From Rhabdornis inornatus (lineage: Eukaryota; Chordata; Aves; Passeriformes; Rhabdornithidae): a stretch of 64,000 bases of DNA. The position numbers and the translations under genes were made by a program. The notes under the pieces were generated by a model. The model saw nothing but the letters and a program-made list of their open reading frames with translations. It searched no databases and was not told the DNA's origin. The stretch spans positions 62,001-126,000 of the forward strand of contig VWZS01006805.1 of NCBI GenBank assembly GCA_013397075.1, given 5' to 3'. The stretch's first letter is position 1; each line of letters opens with the position of its first letter. Positions 50,701 to 62,983 of this stretch are shown in pieces.

Positions 50701-51858
50701 TGGCCTTCAGGAAGAAGAATGAAGAAAAGCACCATTGCCATTAACAGTTGTGCTACACACAGCCCAAGAGAATGCAAAGTTGGGAAATCTCTGGGTGCTA
50801 TGTATAGCTTTACTCAGATATAATTTAATATTTTGTCGTAGCTCTGGGGAAGCTGTATTGTCCCTATGTCCAGCAGGAAATCTGTTTGCAGAAAACACTG
50901 ACACCCAATTTCCTGCACCACCTCTATTAACAAAAAAACCTATGAAATATTAGAGAGGTATTTTAACCAAGTACAGTGATAAAATGTTGTTTCCCAAAGC
51001 TGTCAAAAATACACATTTTCAAACTCCACTCCAAATATCAGGGGCACTGCAGGTTGTTAGGGTGAAACTTAGGTTATTTTTGAATTATATACTCGGTATA
51101 ATTTCTGAAGCAGCAGGTATGATGCACTCTCAGGACTAGCTGTATCTTTGTATATTATAGGACTGCTGCAGTCAAAAAAGCTGCATTCCTTCATTCTGTT
51201 CCAGTTCTGCTGGTCAACCATCAGTTCCTTAGGTAGCAATATTTTTGGGGGCTCTTCAGAAATGTTTATCTGTAGAGCTGGTTGCAACTGATGTAGGTGC
51301 AATGCAGTATCCTGCCACTTTGAGCACCACACACTTTGGGGGCTACATTAAAAATATTCCCTTCCTTTGCTCTGCCCTATTTTTGCTCTGTGGCAAAGCA
51401 CAATTTGCAAAATGATCCATAGCATCAAACTTCACAGAAGTTACCCTTAAACAAGAAAGGGCAAGATTAATCAGCAATTTTTAGACTTGAGCAAATATTA
51501 GCAAGCAGCTCTGGCATTCTGAGTTTCCACTAGCAAAATAATAAAACCAAAGAAAACATTTTAATATCCACATCTTGCAGCTGCATTTTCCTCTCTTGGC
51601 TAAAAGCTTACATCAATGTGTTGCAGCACAGGAAATAACCAGAGTAGGACACAGACACAGTGTTTTAACTAGGATCATTGCAACAGTTAATCGAGCATTT
51701 TATGACAGCAAGCCATTTACCAAGTACATTTTCACATAATTAAGCAGCAAACGAGACACAGTCCACAGGAGCTGCGCATATAATTGTGTCAGCAATTAGA
51801 TCATAAAGCACTTTCCGCATATAGACGTGGCTATATGGACCTGTCTTTCTATACTCAC

Positions 51859-52140
51859 CGTGCAGCAAGGCATGGGTGTTATGCTGGTCTCAAAACAACT
51901 GCTTTAGAGCCCTAGGCAGAGCAGCCTTCCTCTCACTCTCGTCTCGGGCAAGTCAGTGTTTCTGGAAGGTGGCCAGGCAAGATCAGATTCATCAGCCAAT
52001 AAAATTGTCTAAAGCTGCCGTTCCACAGGAGACCATTCCTCCGGCTGCAGCCTCAGGAGCAGCCAATAAAGGAGAAAATCAGCATCAGAGTGCAGGCGAG
52101 CATTTTGCCCGGTGCTAAGGGTCTGCTCGCCAAAACTCCA
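51859..52140 (-). promoter_or_regulatory. Candidate second promoter and first exon
   Basis: Two CCAAT boxes lie on the plus strand at 51996-52000 and 52063-52067, each within a GCCAATAAA context. CpG dinucleotides are locally enriched at about 51.93-52.17 kb, though not to CpG-island level. A strong minus-strand donor, CACG|GTGAGTATAG, has its last exon base at 51859. The simplest reading is a minor or tissue-specific promoter with a leftward first exon that ends at 51859. This could be an alternative distant start of the gene entered at 16 kb, or a separate transcript. CCAAT boxes work in both orientations, so rightward initiation is also possible. No coding frame is recognised on the minus strand here. 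The 5' end is not visible. Confidence 0.3.
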
Positions 52141-53432
52141 GCTTTCCCCTGCCTGTGCTGCACGCACTCATCCTGCATGGAAAACAACTTGTACTTGGTT
52201 TGCCTGGCTAAAATAGGTGCACAGTTATTCTGAACACTAACAAGGGTGAAGGAATCAGTCAGGCAGGTGCCTCATGAGCTGGGAAGCAATACAGTGCCAT
52301 TCAGAGCCATGGATTCATGCTGCTAGAGGGGTACTCCAGCAGACCCAGCTTTTTGTGGGCACTGGGAATTACTCACACGACACAGCTTTACTTGAAGACA
52401 GACAGTTCATGGTGGGCAATGTGGAGACTGTGAAAACCTTACCCCTCTTTTATCTTCCAGAGCTGGACCCTGCTGCAGTGGCTGCAGGAAGCCATCCTGT
52501 CCTCAGCCCCACGTGTTTGTTCTGGACTTCATTGCCATTCAGAGGAGCCCTTGATTTCACCCTGCCAGTCCTACAGCAGCAGCAAAATATCGCAGTCTGC
52601 AACAATGTTTCACAGAGGAGCTGTGAAGGACCCCGGGATCCTTAGGGCTCACCTTTCCCTGGAAAAACAAAAAAAGGCAGTAAAAAAAAAAAATTAGTCT
52701 TACTACGTGTTATCTAACCAACAGTAATTTCCTGAAGGTGACAAGGCATTTGTGACAGTTATGCATAAAAGCAAGTCAAGAAAGGCCTTTGTTACTTGTA
52801 AATTAACAATCTGAATAAGACCAGGCCTATGTGTTATCAGTCTGAACATGCATATTTTGACAGCAGATGACACATTTCTGCCACAAATCTTAGTAGAGAA
52901 AAAGCACAGGTGGTCTCTGCCCACTATTTTACTGCCTTGCTGGCATTTACCTCCCCTAACCTCTCTGAGTTTAGAACTATTTGGATCTGTTTCCACAGAA
53001 ATTTTGCACCAAGGTATTTTTTTTATCTGCAAAGCTGAGATGCCACCCAATCTGAGGGCAGCCCTGATGAATTCCCACGTTCTCAGCAACATTTCTTTCA
53101 GTCTCCTGACACAAATGAAAAGCAAATACCATCCAGTCTTCACCAGTAATGCTACATACCCTCACCTACATGTATTGGAGGACAAAATCGTCTGTAGGGC
53201 AGACAGCCCTTTGGAAGGTTAAGGCTTTGCAAGAAGCTACACTGTACCTTGAAATGGGAAGGGATTCTTAATGAAAAAGCAAATGATAAGGAAAAAAAGT
53301 TTAGAATATGAAGACTGGAAATTAGAATAGATTAGATATTAGAATGGGGTCAGCAAGACTGTCATTAACAATAGCTGTTTTTTGTTTTCATGTGCCATTG
53401 CCTTTAATCTCCTGGTTTATATGGATATATTC

Positions 53433-53497
53433 TTACATATTTATGTGAGACCTCTGCTCTCTTTCTACATATTTATGCGAAACCTCTCCTTTCTTGA
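53433..53497. repeat. Two-copy tandem duplication, about 32-bp unit
   Basis: Two adjacent copies share ACATATTTATG.GA.ACCTCT and then diverge slightly towards the end of each copy. It is an old local duplication with no further copies on either side. Confidence 0.8.
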
Positions 53498-55850
53498 TGG
53501 TACTACAGCTACTTTTGGGGACAACAAGCTGAAGATGTTTCCCCCAGAGCTCTGAAGGCTGTGTTACACTGGAGGAGCTGGAAAAGAGGCTCCTCAAAAC
53601 CCACGCTATGCTAAAATCAGGCAGCACAGAGGCACAGCATAACTGAATTCAGCAGCCAAGACTTTGTACTCTGATCTTGAAAAGCTGCATGTGCGAGCAT
53701 TTATGATCTAGATTTTCCTTTGATATAAATTGGCATAGACCCTTGTCAATTCACACAGGCTTTTCTTCCAGCTAGGGATCTTCTGCTATCTCTGGAAAAC
53801 ACAGGGTTCCATTTGGGGCCATGGTATGCTGACATATTGTCCATTCAGGGGCAATGCTGGGCAGGGAGCACACACCAACCTGAAGGCAAGTACATGCTGA
53901 GGGCTCCCTCAGCTTGGGGGGTCTTTGCAAAGAGGCTTGTCAAGTGGTAACTTCAGAAAACAGTGCTTTGTTGGACATACACTTCCTTGGAGCAGCTGGC
54001 TTAAGGAAGCTAAGGGACACTTGACAGCAGGTGATGAGCTCCCTTACCTCTGGGAGAAGGAGAGTACAAACCCAGCAGCAGGCCAGGACCCACATCAGTG
54101 ACATACAAAGGAGGGGGATGCCAGGCAGGTTCCTAGAGCAGCCTGCCTGCAGGAACTTCTTCATTTTCACAGAGCTGAAAAGAAAAAGTCAGTCAGCCAG
54201 GCAGCTGTGCTGGTGTCCCAATCCCACTGGCAAGCATTGGGTTGATTTAGGCTGGAAGTTGTGCACATTGTGCTGAAAAACCTGGTGAACACATACATTT
54301 TCTTCTCCTCTATGTTTGGAGTGAGGTCAAACTGCACAGAGAGGTGCTGCTGCACGGCTTGGTTTATCGCTGATCATAAACTTTAGTTCCAGGACTTAAA
54401 TTCAGTAATGGAGAACATTTTCTAAGCTGCTTTCTACACATATTTGAGGTGGTTTAGGCTCTAATTAATTTGGAACAGGGCAGGGAGTTCAGAAATTTTC
54501 CTTTTCTCTCTCTCACATCCCTGTGTCCCACTTTAGTTTTAAAGTGGTAAGGCCCATCTAAATTAAGGCACTAGGAAGGAGAAGGAAGAGAAAGAAATCT
54601 AACTGAATTAGAGATGGCTGACAGGGTGTTTCATCAACCCAATTGTGTACTCAAAGCTTTTCAGAATCCATAACAAGACTGGCCATGCAAATCAGTGAGT
54701 CATTGCAACAGCTGAAGAAGGGGAAAAACTCTACACACAAGAAAGAAAAAAAAAAAGCAAACTCTGCTTATATGCTCAATGAAGACTTTTCGTAGCATGC
54801 TTGTGCTTTGCCTGGCCATAGGCCATTTTTTATTCTCTTTTCTCCTTAGCACATTTATCCTTTGTGAACTTTGTGAACTAGGGTGTTCCTTCTGCCAAAG
54901 CCACAGCACTTTCTAGGATAGCCCAGCAGCATGCAGAAAGCCTATGACACTTCAAGGAATTTAAGCATGTCTTTGTAGTTAGAGCTAAGACTATTAAACC
55001 TGCATTGGACTTCTCTGTAACACAAGACCAAAAGTTGATTCCCTCTTCCCCATCTCTGCCAGCACCTGGATATGCAGCTGGCATCCGTGTGTCCTCAGTG
55101 GGGGGTTGGGGCAGCCTTAACCTTTTAACAGCATTATTTCACTTTTGTATGTTTTATGGGCTCAGTATTTGCACAGTTCTTTAACACTTATGTATTTTTT
55201 TAATATATAGATGATCTCAGTGTTAAAAGAGAATGTATCGAATTTTGGGAGAAAACTGTTTTACACTCAACCCTTCACACTTACTTTGATCACAAAAGAC
55301 AGCAGGGTGCTGTGACTTTCTGTAGTTTCACCTTTTCTAGCAAGGAGTGATGAAAGGCCATATATATGAAAAAACAATAAAATAATCAGAAGAACTCAGA
55401 ATGCTTTTTCACCACCTCAAGTCTAAGCAGTCCCTGCTTGTTGGGAGTCCAGAAACATGGAGAAATCCAAGTGCAATATGTACCAGAAAACAGGCATTGT
55501 CCTAGAGTACAAAAAAGGCAGCCTGCAAGACAGCAACAGAAAATTATTTCCCTTTGAATTGCCTACCCCTGCGAGAAGTGAGATATCCTCTCTTGGAGCA
55601 GGTAGGTCAGCAGGCACAGCACCCAGTGGCCCTTGCTTTAAGGGAGAATGCTGCTTTGGAGTGAACAGAATGTGGAAGGAGAGGTAAGATCGAAGAATTG
55701 GTGTTTCAGCTGAGCTCCAGGTTGCTTCACACAGTCCTACTCGATGAGCAGCCTGTGATGAGCAAAAGGGGTGAAACCAGCTCTGTCAAAGCTGGGGGTT
55801 TTGTGTGGCAGGCACATGTAATAAACAACTTCTGTGTATTATGTCCTGTG

Positions 55851-55866
55851 ATCTCTCATGAGAGAT
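55851..55866. repeat. Perfect 16-bp palindrome
   Basis: ATCTCTCATGAGAGAT equals its own reverse complement. A short palindrome like this is expected once in a while by chance. Confidence 0.95.
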
Positions 55867-57019
55867 ACCTAACTTTTTCATTAACACAGGAAAGGAGACC
55901 TTAAGCGACTCAGAGCTGTGGAAAGAAAGAAACAAGTCATGCTGCTCAGAGCTCTGATTCAGATGAAGCAACTCTGCAAGTCTAATAATGCAGCTTTTGG
56001 CCTTTAGTGTTATTTATGGGAAAAGTGAATTTGAACAGATCTGCTGGGTTTGTTCAATAAAAGGAAGGGACTGGGTTTTTATTTACACACACACCCCTCC
56101 TTAAATCGGTTTAACACTGCAGTTTAGAGTCGATGCCCTCTGCTTGGCAGCCTCATTACCATCTGTAACGAATGTAACATCTTATAAATAATTTATGTTG
56201 TAACAGCAAATACAGTTTAGAAGAAAGAAAATATTTAGGAAATCTGGGATCAGAAAAGGCTAGAGTGAGTCAACACCTCTCTGTTTCCATGGAATTAAGA
56301 GCATTACCTTACCCTCCTCAGCTGCAGTCAAACAGCAGCCCAAGTGACCGGGCAGGAAATATTGCATCGGATTACCAGAAAGAGAAGAAGAGCACTAAGC
56401 AGGGAGGGAGCTGCTGGACAGGGACCCAGCAGGAGCCAAACTTGTTTTCCATCTCAGTTGCTGATTTCTGTCCTACTCCAGGCTGACCCCTAACTGTGAG
56501 GGGGAGGAAATCTATATAAATAAATGAAAAATGTTAGCAAACAGCTGTTCCAGCATCAAGACCTTGTCACATCCCATTTTCTGCTTGTTGAAACAAACTT
56601 TACCCATGCTTCCTCTGCTGCACTTGGACTAATTTATCATGCATAATGTATGTTCCTCTGTCTCAGAGTTTAATTATTCATTAATCCCTCCACCCTCACC
56701 TTCTTTCCCCTTCCATGTGCTCAAGGACAAATGGGCACAATTCATCAACTCAAGCCCTCCATCACCACCAGTTCTCCAAGGTGTGAGCCCACAGCCTGGC
56801 CCAGCTCTGGACATTGCTGCCTCCCACCAGAGATCCCCAAATCCATGTGTTTACTGACTGGTTTGCCTCAGAGCTTGGAAAAGTGTAGGAGCACTGCATT
56901 AGACCTGGCTGCTGAGGCACACAAATGTCATCTCCCCTGGGGCTCCTTAACAACCCCTTGCCTCTCAAGCAGGTGCTGTGGGCAGCCCAGTGTAACCCCT
57001 AAAAATGTGGGGTGGCCAT

Positions 57020-57540
57020 CGAGACGTGTACCAAAAACCTCAAAGCGAGGTTGGAAACAAATCCTCTTCATCCCCCACAGTGGCGGGAACCCTGAGGAGC
57101 CACCTCAGGGCCCTGAGGGCCCTCTCACCTAGGACGGGACTCGTCGCTTCTCCCAGCACCATCTTCACTCCATTTCTGTCTGGAGGGAAATGTCTGAAGA
57201 AGGCAAATCTACCTGCTGGGTGCCAGTCCTGTCCCCAGCAATGGGGAGAGCGCAGTAGAGTGGATGTGGCCTGGCCGGGCAAGGAGGCCAGGCCTGATGG
57301 TGGCGGGGAGGCCAGGAGAAGATCCATGGCTGGTGCGGGGCCCAGGTCAGCAGAAAGCAGAGGAGCAGCCACTCCACGGTGAGGAGAGGAGCCAGGGGCT
57401 GCTCTTTGATGGACCCAGCCCATTCCTCCCCAGCCGCACCATTGTGCACCCTCTCTGGAACCGGTGCTGCCTCTGGGAAAAGGCTCCTCAGGGACACAGA
57501 ATGAGGAACAGCCCTGACAGCAGCCTGGGGTGGACGAGAG
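57020..57540 (+). other. GC-rich patch ending in a donor-like site
   Basis: The interval is clearly richer in G and C than its flanks and has about a dozen CpGs, too few for a CpG island. All six frames have long open stretches (up to 173 codons on the minus strand), which is the usual effect of GC-rich composition; none resembles a known protein. At its right end the plus strand reads GACGAG AG|GTAAGACA, a good donor with the last exon base at 57540. A non-coding RNA exon running rightward is possible. A clear acceptor or start is not seen. Confidence 0.2.
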
Positions 57541-60500
57541 GTAAGACAGCATGAGGAGCATTTATAAACCCAGGGAATGAGGAATTACATGCAGCACAGG
57601 AGCTTTTTCTGAGAGCCAGGATCTAAAAAGCTGTTCTCAACTGCCAGGACCATGGGAATCTTGATTTGACTCAGGTGTGTTCTCAACTGGATCATGCAGG
57701 GGAGCCACGAAGCATAAGAAAACACTTGATGCCAGCCCAGTCCTTCCAAGTCAGCTCCCAGCATGCAAATCCAGCCAAACAGAGAAAAAAGTACGAAATT
57801 ATTACCTGTTTCTGTAACTTAAGTGTCAGACAGCATTCCCTGCAGCCCCCATTTTTGAGCTGCCACAAATAGATTTGTTTTTTTAAAAAACAGAGCACTT
57901 TCCTCCTCTTTTTAGTAACAGTGATATCCCACAATATAGAAGAGGTATAATCTGCTGTCACCACTGCTGTCCTGGGCCAGTGCTCTCACCTGTGCTGTAT
58001 TATTACTTCCTTTAGCATAGAATGCTTCAGTCAGCACCACTGCTACTGCATCAGGTATAATGTGCTTTTTTTAACTTTTCAGGCTTCTCCTCTGGCTTGT
58101 ATAACATTGCTCAGCTGATCTCTTAATTTCCTACATGCAAAAATCGAGCCCTTTGTTCTGAAACCACACAGCTTTCATCTGCTGCCAAAGGGGAATCCAT
58201 CTGGGTGCCCTAACTTCCACCCTTTCACATGAGTCCTCCCCACACCTGCCAGCAGACAGGAGGCCTGTGGCCACAGTTCAGGAAGCCTGCCTGGGTTTGG
58301 TTTACCAGGGAAGCAGGGAGGAGCAGAGAGAGCAGGCATTCTCATCCTGGTCACAAATCCTTCCTTGCAGCTAAACCTCGCAGGATGGGGGGATTTCCCC
58401 AGGTGTAGCAAGACCCTAACTACCACTGTCCTTTCCATTTGCTTTCTGCCTTTGCTGTGAATTTAGCTAGGAGAAAAGATGGCATTTCATTTAAATGTAG
58501 AAGTTATTTTGGGTTTTTCCATCCTTTAGAGCACTACGGAATTGGTTTCCTGTGCTGTGGCTCTGCTTGGCGCAGAGAGCCCGGGGCTGCTGCTGGGGAC
58601 TGGCCCATGATGGAAATAAAGCCTTTACAAGGCATGACTGTGGAACACTGCTCTGTCCACTGCAACTTCTTGGGCTCCCCCTCCACTGCTTTTGCATAGC
58701 AAGAGCCAGATCATAAAGCCAGACACATCCTATGGCAACGGATCTACCCCAAATGTCTCGTCCCCCACCCACAGTCCTTAGTCCCAGCAGGTCCCACTTG
58801 CCTAGCCACCCTCACACCTGCTGCCTGCAGCTCAGACCTTCACCTTCTCTCTCAGTTTCATTGTTGAGGCTATTTCTTGCTGTAACTAGTCAATTGATTC
58901 CTCCCTATGCGAACACTGAGGCATCCTGAGACTGTCACTTCAAAGGGCTTTTGTCAGATTTGTCACCAATAATTAAAGCGTCTCCACCCAAGCAGACTGT
59001 GCTTTTGATCAAGGATAAGCAGTTTGCCCCTGACTGTGGGCCAAGGAAAGCCATAATTTGATCACAGTGCTGGCATATGTCCTAGTGAGCAGGGGAAACT
59101 CACTTTGTTATGCTTAGTAGCTCCTGTCTTTCAATCATGGGAAATCATAATTTGACTCCTAGCATGTAAGAATTTTCCTTACACACCAGCAAAGTTAAAA
59201 GGCCACTGTCAGCTTGGAACATGATGCCTTTCCTACGGAGGCTGATGAGAGGCTTCACACTAATCTATCTCTGCCTGCTGTTTGCCTATCGGTTTCTGGT
59301 ACAGTCACAGGTTATTGAGATGTTAGATTTTTTTTCCATTTGATGTATTTAACTCTGCAGAAATTATTTACTTTTTCCTTTTTTTGTCGTGTGAAACAAG
59401 AAGCAGCACCACAGCTTCACTTCTGCAAACATATGCAGTATACACCTGCAATGAAACACACAGGTTTTTGTCGCTGGTGTGGGTTCTGGGGTCCCCCGGG
59501 GATCCCCGAGACTGCCAGGGCAGTCCTCAGCGACAGAGCACTCTTCCAAGCTCGGCCTGGACAGAATTTGGCTTGGAGCGTGCTCTCAAACCAGCAGGGT
59601 GAAGAGATCGGAATATGAAGAAAGGCACAATTCCATGATTTATTTCATGAAGGCATCCATTCTTGCATATCCAACGGTTAGGGTTTTTTCAGGGGTTTTT
59701 ATATCTTTAGAGGGTTTTACACTTTTCACGAATAGCTAAGGGAATTCTAAATTCTAACCAATCCATGAAGGATTTTACATTCAAAACTATCCTATAGATA
59801 CTAAAAGAAAGTGAAGCACTATTATTACAGATAGGTAACAAGGGGTCCAGCAATGGGGCCTGCATTCCTTCTTGGGTTCAGCATTCTACAGGCAGTTTGT
59901 TATCTTTTAAGCTATGGTTTTCCAGGGGGCCTGCTCCGGGGGCTTAAAAGGGTTTTCTGCTTTAGGAATATCTTCTGCTCCCTCCACAGGTTTTCTCTAC
60001 CACATCCCCTCAGCACAGCAAGTGCTTTCTACTTCCCCCAGCCTTGGGAAAGCAATTCATCCCCACAACACAGCTGCTAGCAAAGACATCAGTTCATTTT
60101 GCAAATTCTTTTTGGGGTATTTCAAAGACGATTGTTTGTCTTTGTTAACGATAACAACATTGAATTGCCTACAAAGCCCTCTGATTTTATTCCTCCTCCA
60201 CCCATGTTGCTGAAAAGAACTACTTCCGAGCCATTTGCAAAATTGCCTTCAAAGGTCTCCTAAAAATTTTGTATCTAAGAAGTCTGAAAAATGGTAGACA
60301 ATTGCAAATTCTGCTTATTATTAGTGACCATGGTCACCACACTGTTGCCTCATGCCTCAGCTGCTGGTTTTACCTCCTGCCTCTGCCCATATCATTGATT
60401 GCAAACTCTAATCAGGAAATGGTCCTTCCCTCCTTAGCAGCTGTGTCCTCAGCCCAGAGAGAGCAGCCACCTGAGTCCTCCAGAGCCATCCTGCCTTTTC

Positions 60501-61048
60501 CAAAATAAACTAACCAGCAAAGTCCTTGGAAGTTGAAATGTCCACTGAGTGAAAGCTCAATTCCAAGAAAAACTGCAGTGTTGTGTTTTTTTCTGGGTGC
60601 AGAGAGCAGTCACTGCAGACAGTGACGCTGCTGGTTGTGTTTTCACAGAGATTCCGGCTCTACCTTGTAAAAGCATTTACAAGATATTGATCACTTCATG
60701 TAATAAATTGCAATTACAACAATGTTTCATCTGGAACAAATTGACCATAGTTCATAGAATAATACTTCCATGTACTTCTAATATCATTTAAAGCCAATGA
60801 CTTCATATGACAAGTCTATAAATCAGATAAGAGAATACTCTATAAAAATACATCTTGAAATAGATCAACAAATAGAATACTAAAATCTACATATGGGAGA
60901 CCTGTTGGAGTTAGGGGAACTTGCCTTCAGTTCTACGTGGCTCAGAATACCATCTGCAGAAAGTTTAAAAGGATATTTTTGGACATCCCTACACATTCAG
61001 ATTCCCTATTCTCTGTCCCATCCTTTTCTAACTATGCTTAATATTCTT
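57541..61048. other. Non-coding DNA
   Basis: No gene is recognised. The stretch at 58.95-59.35 kb is AT-rich, contains a repeated CATAATTTGA word (59.05 and 59.15 kb) and an AATAATTAAAGCG word, and could be a conserved regulatory element. A 12-bp palindrome, CGGGGATCCCCG, lies at 59497-59508. A segment around 60.65-60.78 kb, with TAATAAATTGCAATTAC, has the same character. Confidence 0.5.
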
Positions 61049-61088
61049 AAAAAAAAAAAAAAANNNNNNNNNNNNNNNNNNNNNAAAA
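61049..61088. other. Assembly gap inside a poly(A) tract
   Basis: Fifteen A are followed by 21 N (61064-61084) and then four more A. The sequence was evidently lost because the homopolymer could not be resolved. The real length may differ from 21. Any reading frame drawn across this point is an artefact. Confidence 0.98.
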
Positions 61089-62162
61089 GAAAAAGTAAGC
61101 TTGGTTTACCAAGGCCCTGTGCCAACTGCCTGCTCTGTGTATGCCTACATTCCCTCTCTAGTCTGACTTGCAAGAATAGGGGAGGAGAGATAAGGTCATG
61201 TTCCACATGTGACAGGAACCAGAACTTTCTTCAGATTTCTCAGTATTTCAGTCCCTTTCACTAAAAAACTCATTTTAGGAAACAAACATGGAATATTTTC
61301 CTAAATGCTGATTAAAGCAGCCATGTTCACCTTTACCTTCAATTGCTTTAAAAATATGTCCAAATGGTGAATAAATAAAAAAAAAAAATGAAAAGAAATT
61401 ACCAAGAAAGATTTTTTTCAGGTGTAACTGTTCAACTGTTCACATTTTTCTTCAGTGGCATTTTTAAAAGGCAACACTTTCTAAAATAAAAAAAAAAAGC
61501 TCATTTTCAAAATATCAAGTGTCTTTACAGAAACAATGACTGGTACTGATATGATGCCAGTGAGCTGGACACAAGAAAATAACAATTGCAACAAACACTA
61601 TGAAATGTATTTTCTGGCATCTCAGTCACATTATAGGAGATCTTCATGCAGAAGAAAACCAATTCAGTAGCTTTAGACCTGGCTTATAATTAAATTACAA
61701 TGAGTTTAAAGGTTTGACTGATCCACATTGGTCAGAAATTTTTCTTTTTATCTTGGTAAGTGCCCTTCAGAACTGTTCAGCTCAACCAAATCCTGTTCAG
61801 AGCAGATCATCCACAGCACTGGTACTGATACACAAGCATGGGAAGTTCTGATGAGAAATGCTATTTCCAGGTTTGATTTATTCCTTGCTCAAAGGCTGAA
61901 AGATTTGTAAGCAGCTGGGCAGTTGCAGATGGATCTTCCAGAAAATTTAGAGCTCTCTCACACACCCATCTCCATTACTGCCTTGTTTGTAAAAAATGTA
62001 TCTATCACAAGAACTTTGTATTGAAATCTCACCGTATTTCAAATGGGAGACAGAGGAAGCCAAAGTAACTCAGCAGATGTTGCCAGATGCTTTAAAAGCT
62101 ACATTTGCAATCTCCCCAAGGACCTATGTAAAAATAGGCAGGAAAAAGTCACGTTTAGTGTT

Positions 62163-62177
62163 ACACACACACACACA
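62163..62177. repeat. Short (AC)n dinucleotide run
   Basis: Fifteen bases of perfect AC repeat, at the lower limit for a microsatellite. Confidence 0.9.
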
Positions 62178-62945
62178 AACCCATTAAATGAAACAGCCTT
62201 TTAACTGTTATTTGTATTGAGTTGTACAAGCAAGCACGTCATTGTTTGCTGTCTTTACAGATATACCTGCACTGTGTTCAGCAATCCCATAGATCTGTTA
62301 TTGCTGGGAACAGCTGTGGAACAGACGCATAAGCTGGGAAATGAGCACACAGCTGGTAATGCTGAATAACCAGCTCCATGCTGGTCCCAGCCAGAGCCCT
62401 TAAACCTTGGAATACGCACACCATCAGAAAATGCCTAGATACCAGCAACACTGAAGCATAAAAGCACTTCCTGAGGTAGCAATGGATTATTTGGCATTAT
62501 CAGGCTATTGCTGAGCTTAGGAGTTTCTGAAAAAAAAATGACCTAATCAGGTGTACAACACTCTACATCTCCCTGCAGAGCAGGTAGATAGCCATACACA
62601 GGCACAGTGGCCTGGGCTTAACGAGTGACATGGGCCAGGGCAAGGAAGGGGAAACAGCACAAGGAGTGGAGGGAGGTTATCAGAATCTGGGGAGGAAGTG
62701 AAAAAGGAGCAGCCTGGCAGGAAAAGCTTTCCGTGGAAAGACCAGTGGTATCATGTGCCATCTGGAGGCTTAAACCAGAAATGAACAGGATATATTTCCA
62801 TTCTGGAGTGACAACAATGACATTTTAGGTAGATACATACCTTAATGAGAGCTGGCATTAGACCATTATCAAAAAGCCTGTTTTCCTTCTCATAGCATAT
62901 TCCTGACTCTGGAAGCACCACATCAAAAATCTGCCATAGGATTTA

Positions 62946-62983
62946 CAGATCCTATAATTTCCTGCAGGATCCATAATTTCCTG
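62946..62983. repeat. Two-copy tandem duplication, 19-bp unit
   Basis: The adjacent copies CAGATCCTATAATTTCCTG and CAGGATCCATAATTTCCTG share the ATAATTTCCTG end and differ by small shifts in the first half. A further partial ATTTCC-like trace is not evident. Confidence 0.85.

Larger units (their letters stand above)
46043..51858. other. Non-coding DNA; skew changes near 48.6 kb
   Basis: No gene is recognised. It contains a perfect 16-bp hairpin at 47152-47188 and the AAT microsatellite at 47704-47743. From about 48.6 kb rightward the plus strand becomes A/C-rich by eye, which would fit minus-strand transcription beginning at the candidate start near 52 kb. The segment at 51.66-51.83 kb, next to that candidate, is AT-rich with ATAATTA, GTTAATC and CAATTAG words, and could be a regulatory element. 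Frames near 49.1-49.4 kb are open on both strands but unrecognised. Confidence 0.5.
52141..57019. other. Non-coding DNA
   Basis: No gene is recognised. Contents are an A-rich tract near 52.66-52.69 kb, a two-copy 32-base duplication at 53433-53497, an A run near 54.75 kb and a 16-bp palindrome at 55851-55866. The segment at 56.0-56.2 kb is AT-rich with clustered TTTATTTA and TAAATAATTTA words, and might be a conserved regulatory element. Frames open at 52.27-52.65 kb and 52.7-53.22 kb are unrecognised. Confidence 0.5.

Noticed and set aside
57040..57561. 173-codon minus-strand frame
   Set aside because: All frames are open in this GC-rich patch and none resembles a protein. The open length is explained by composition.
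60893..61264. 123-codon plus-strand frame at the assembly gap
   Set aside because: It crosses undetermined bases, so its continuity is artificial.
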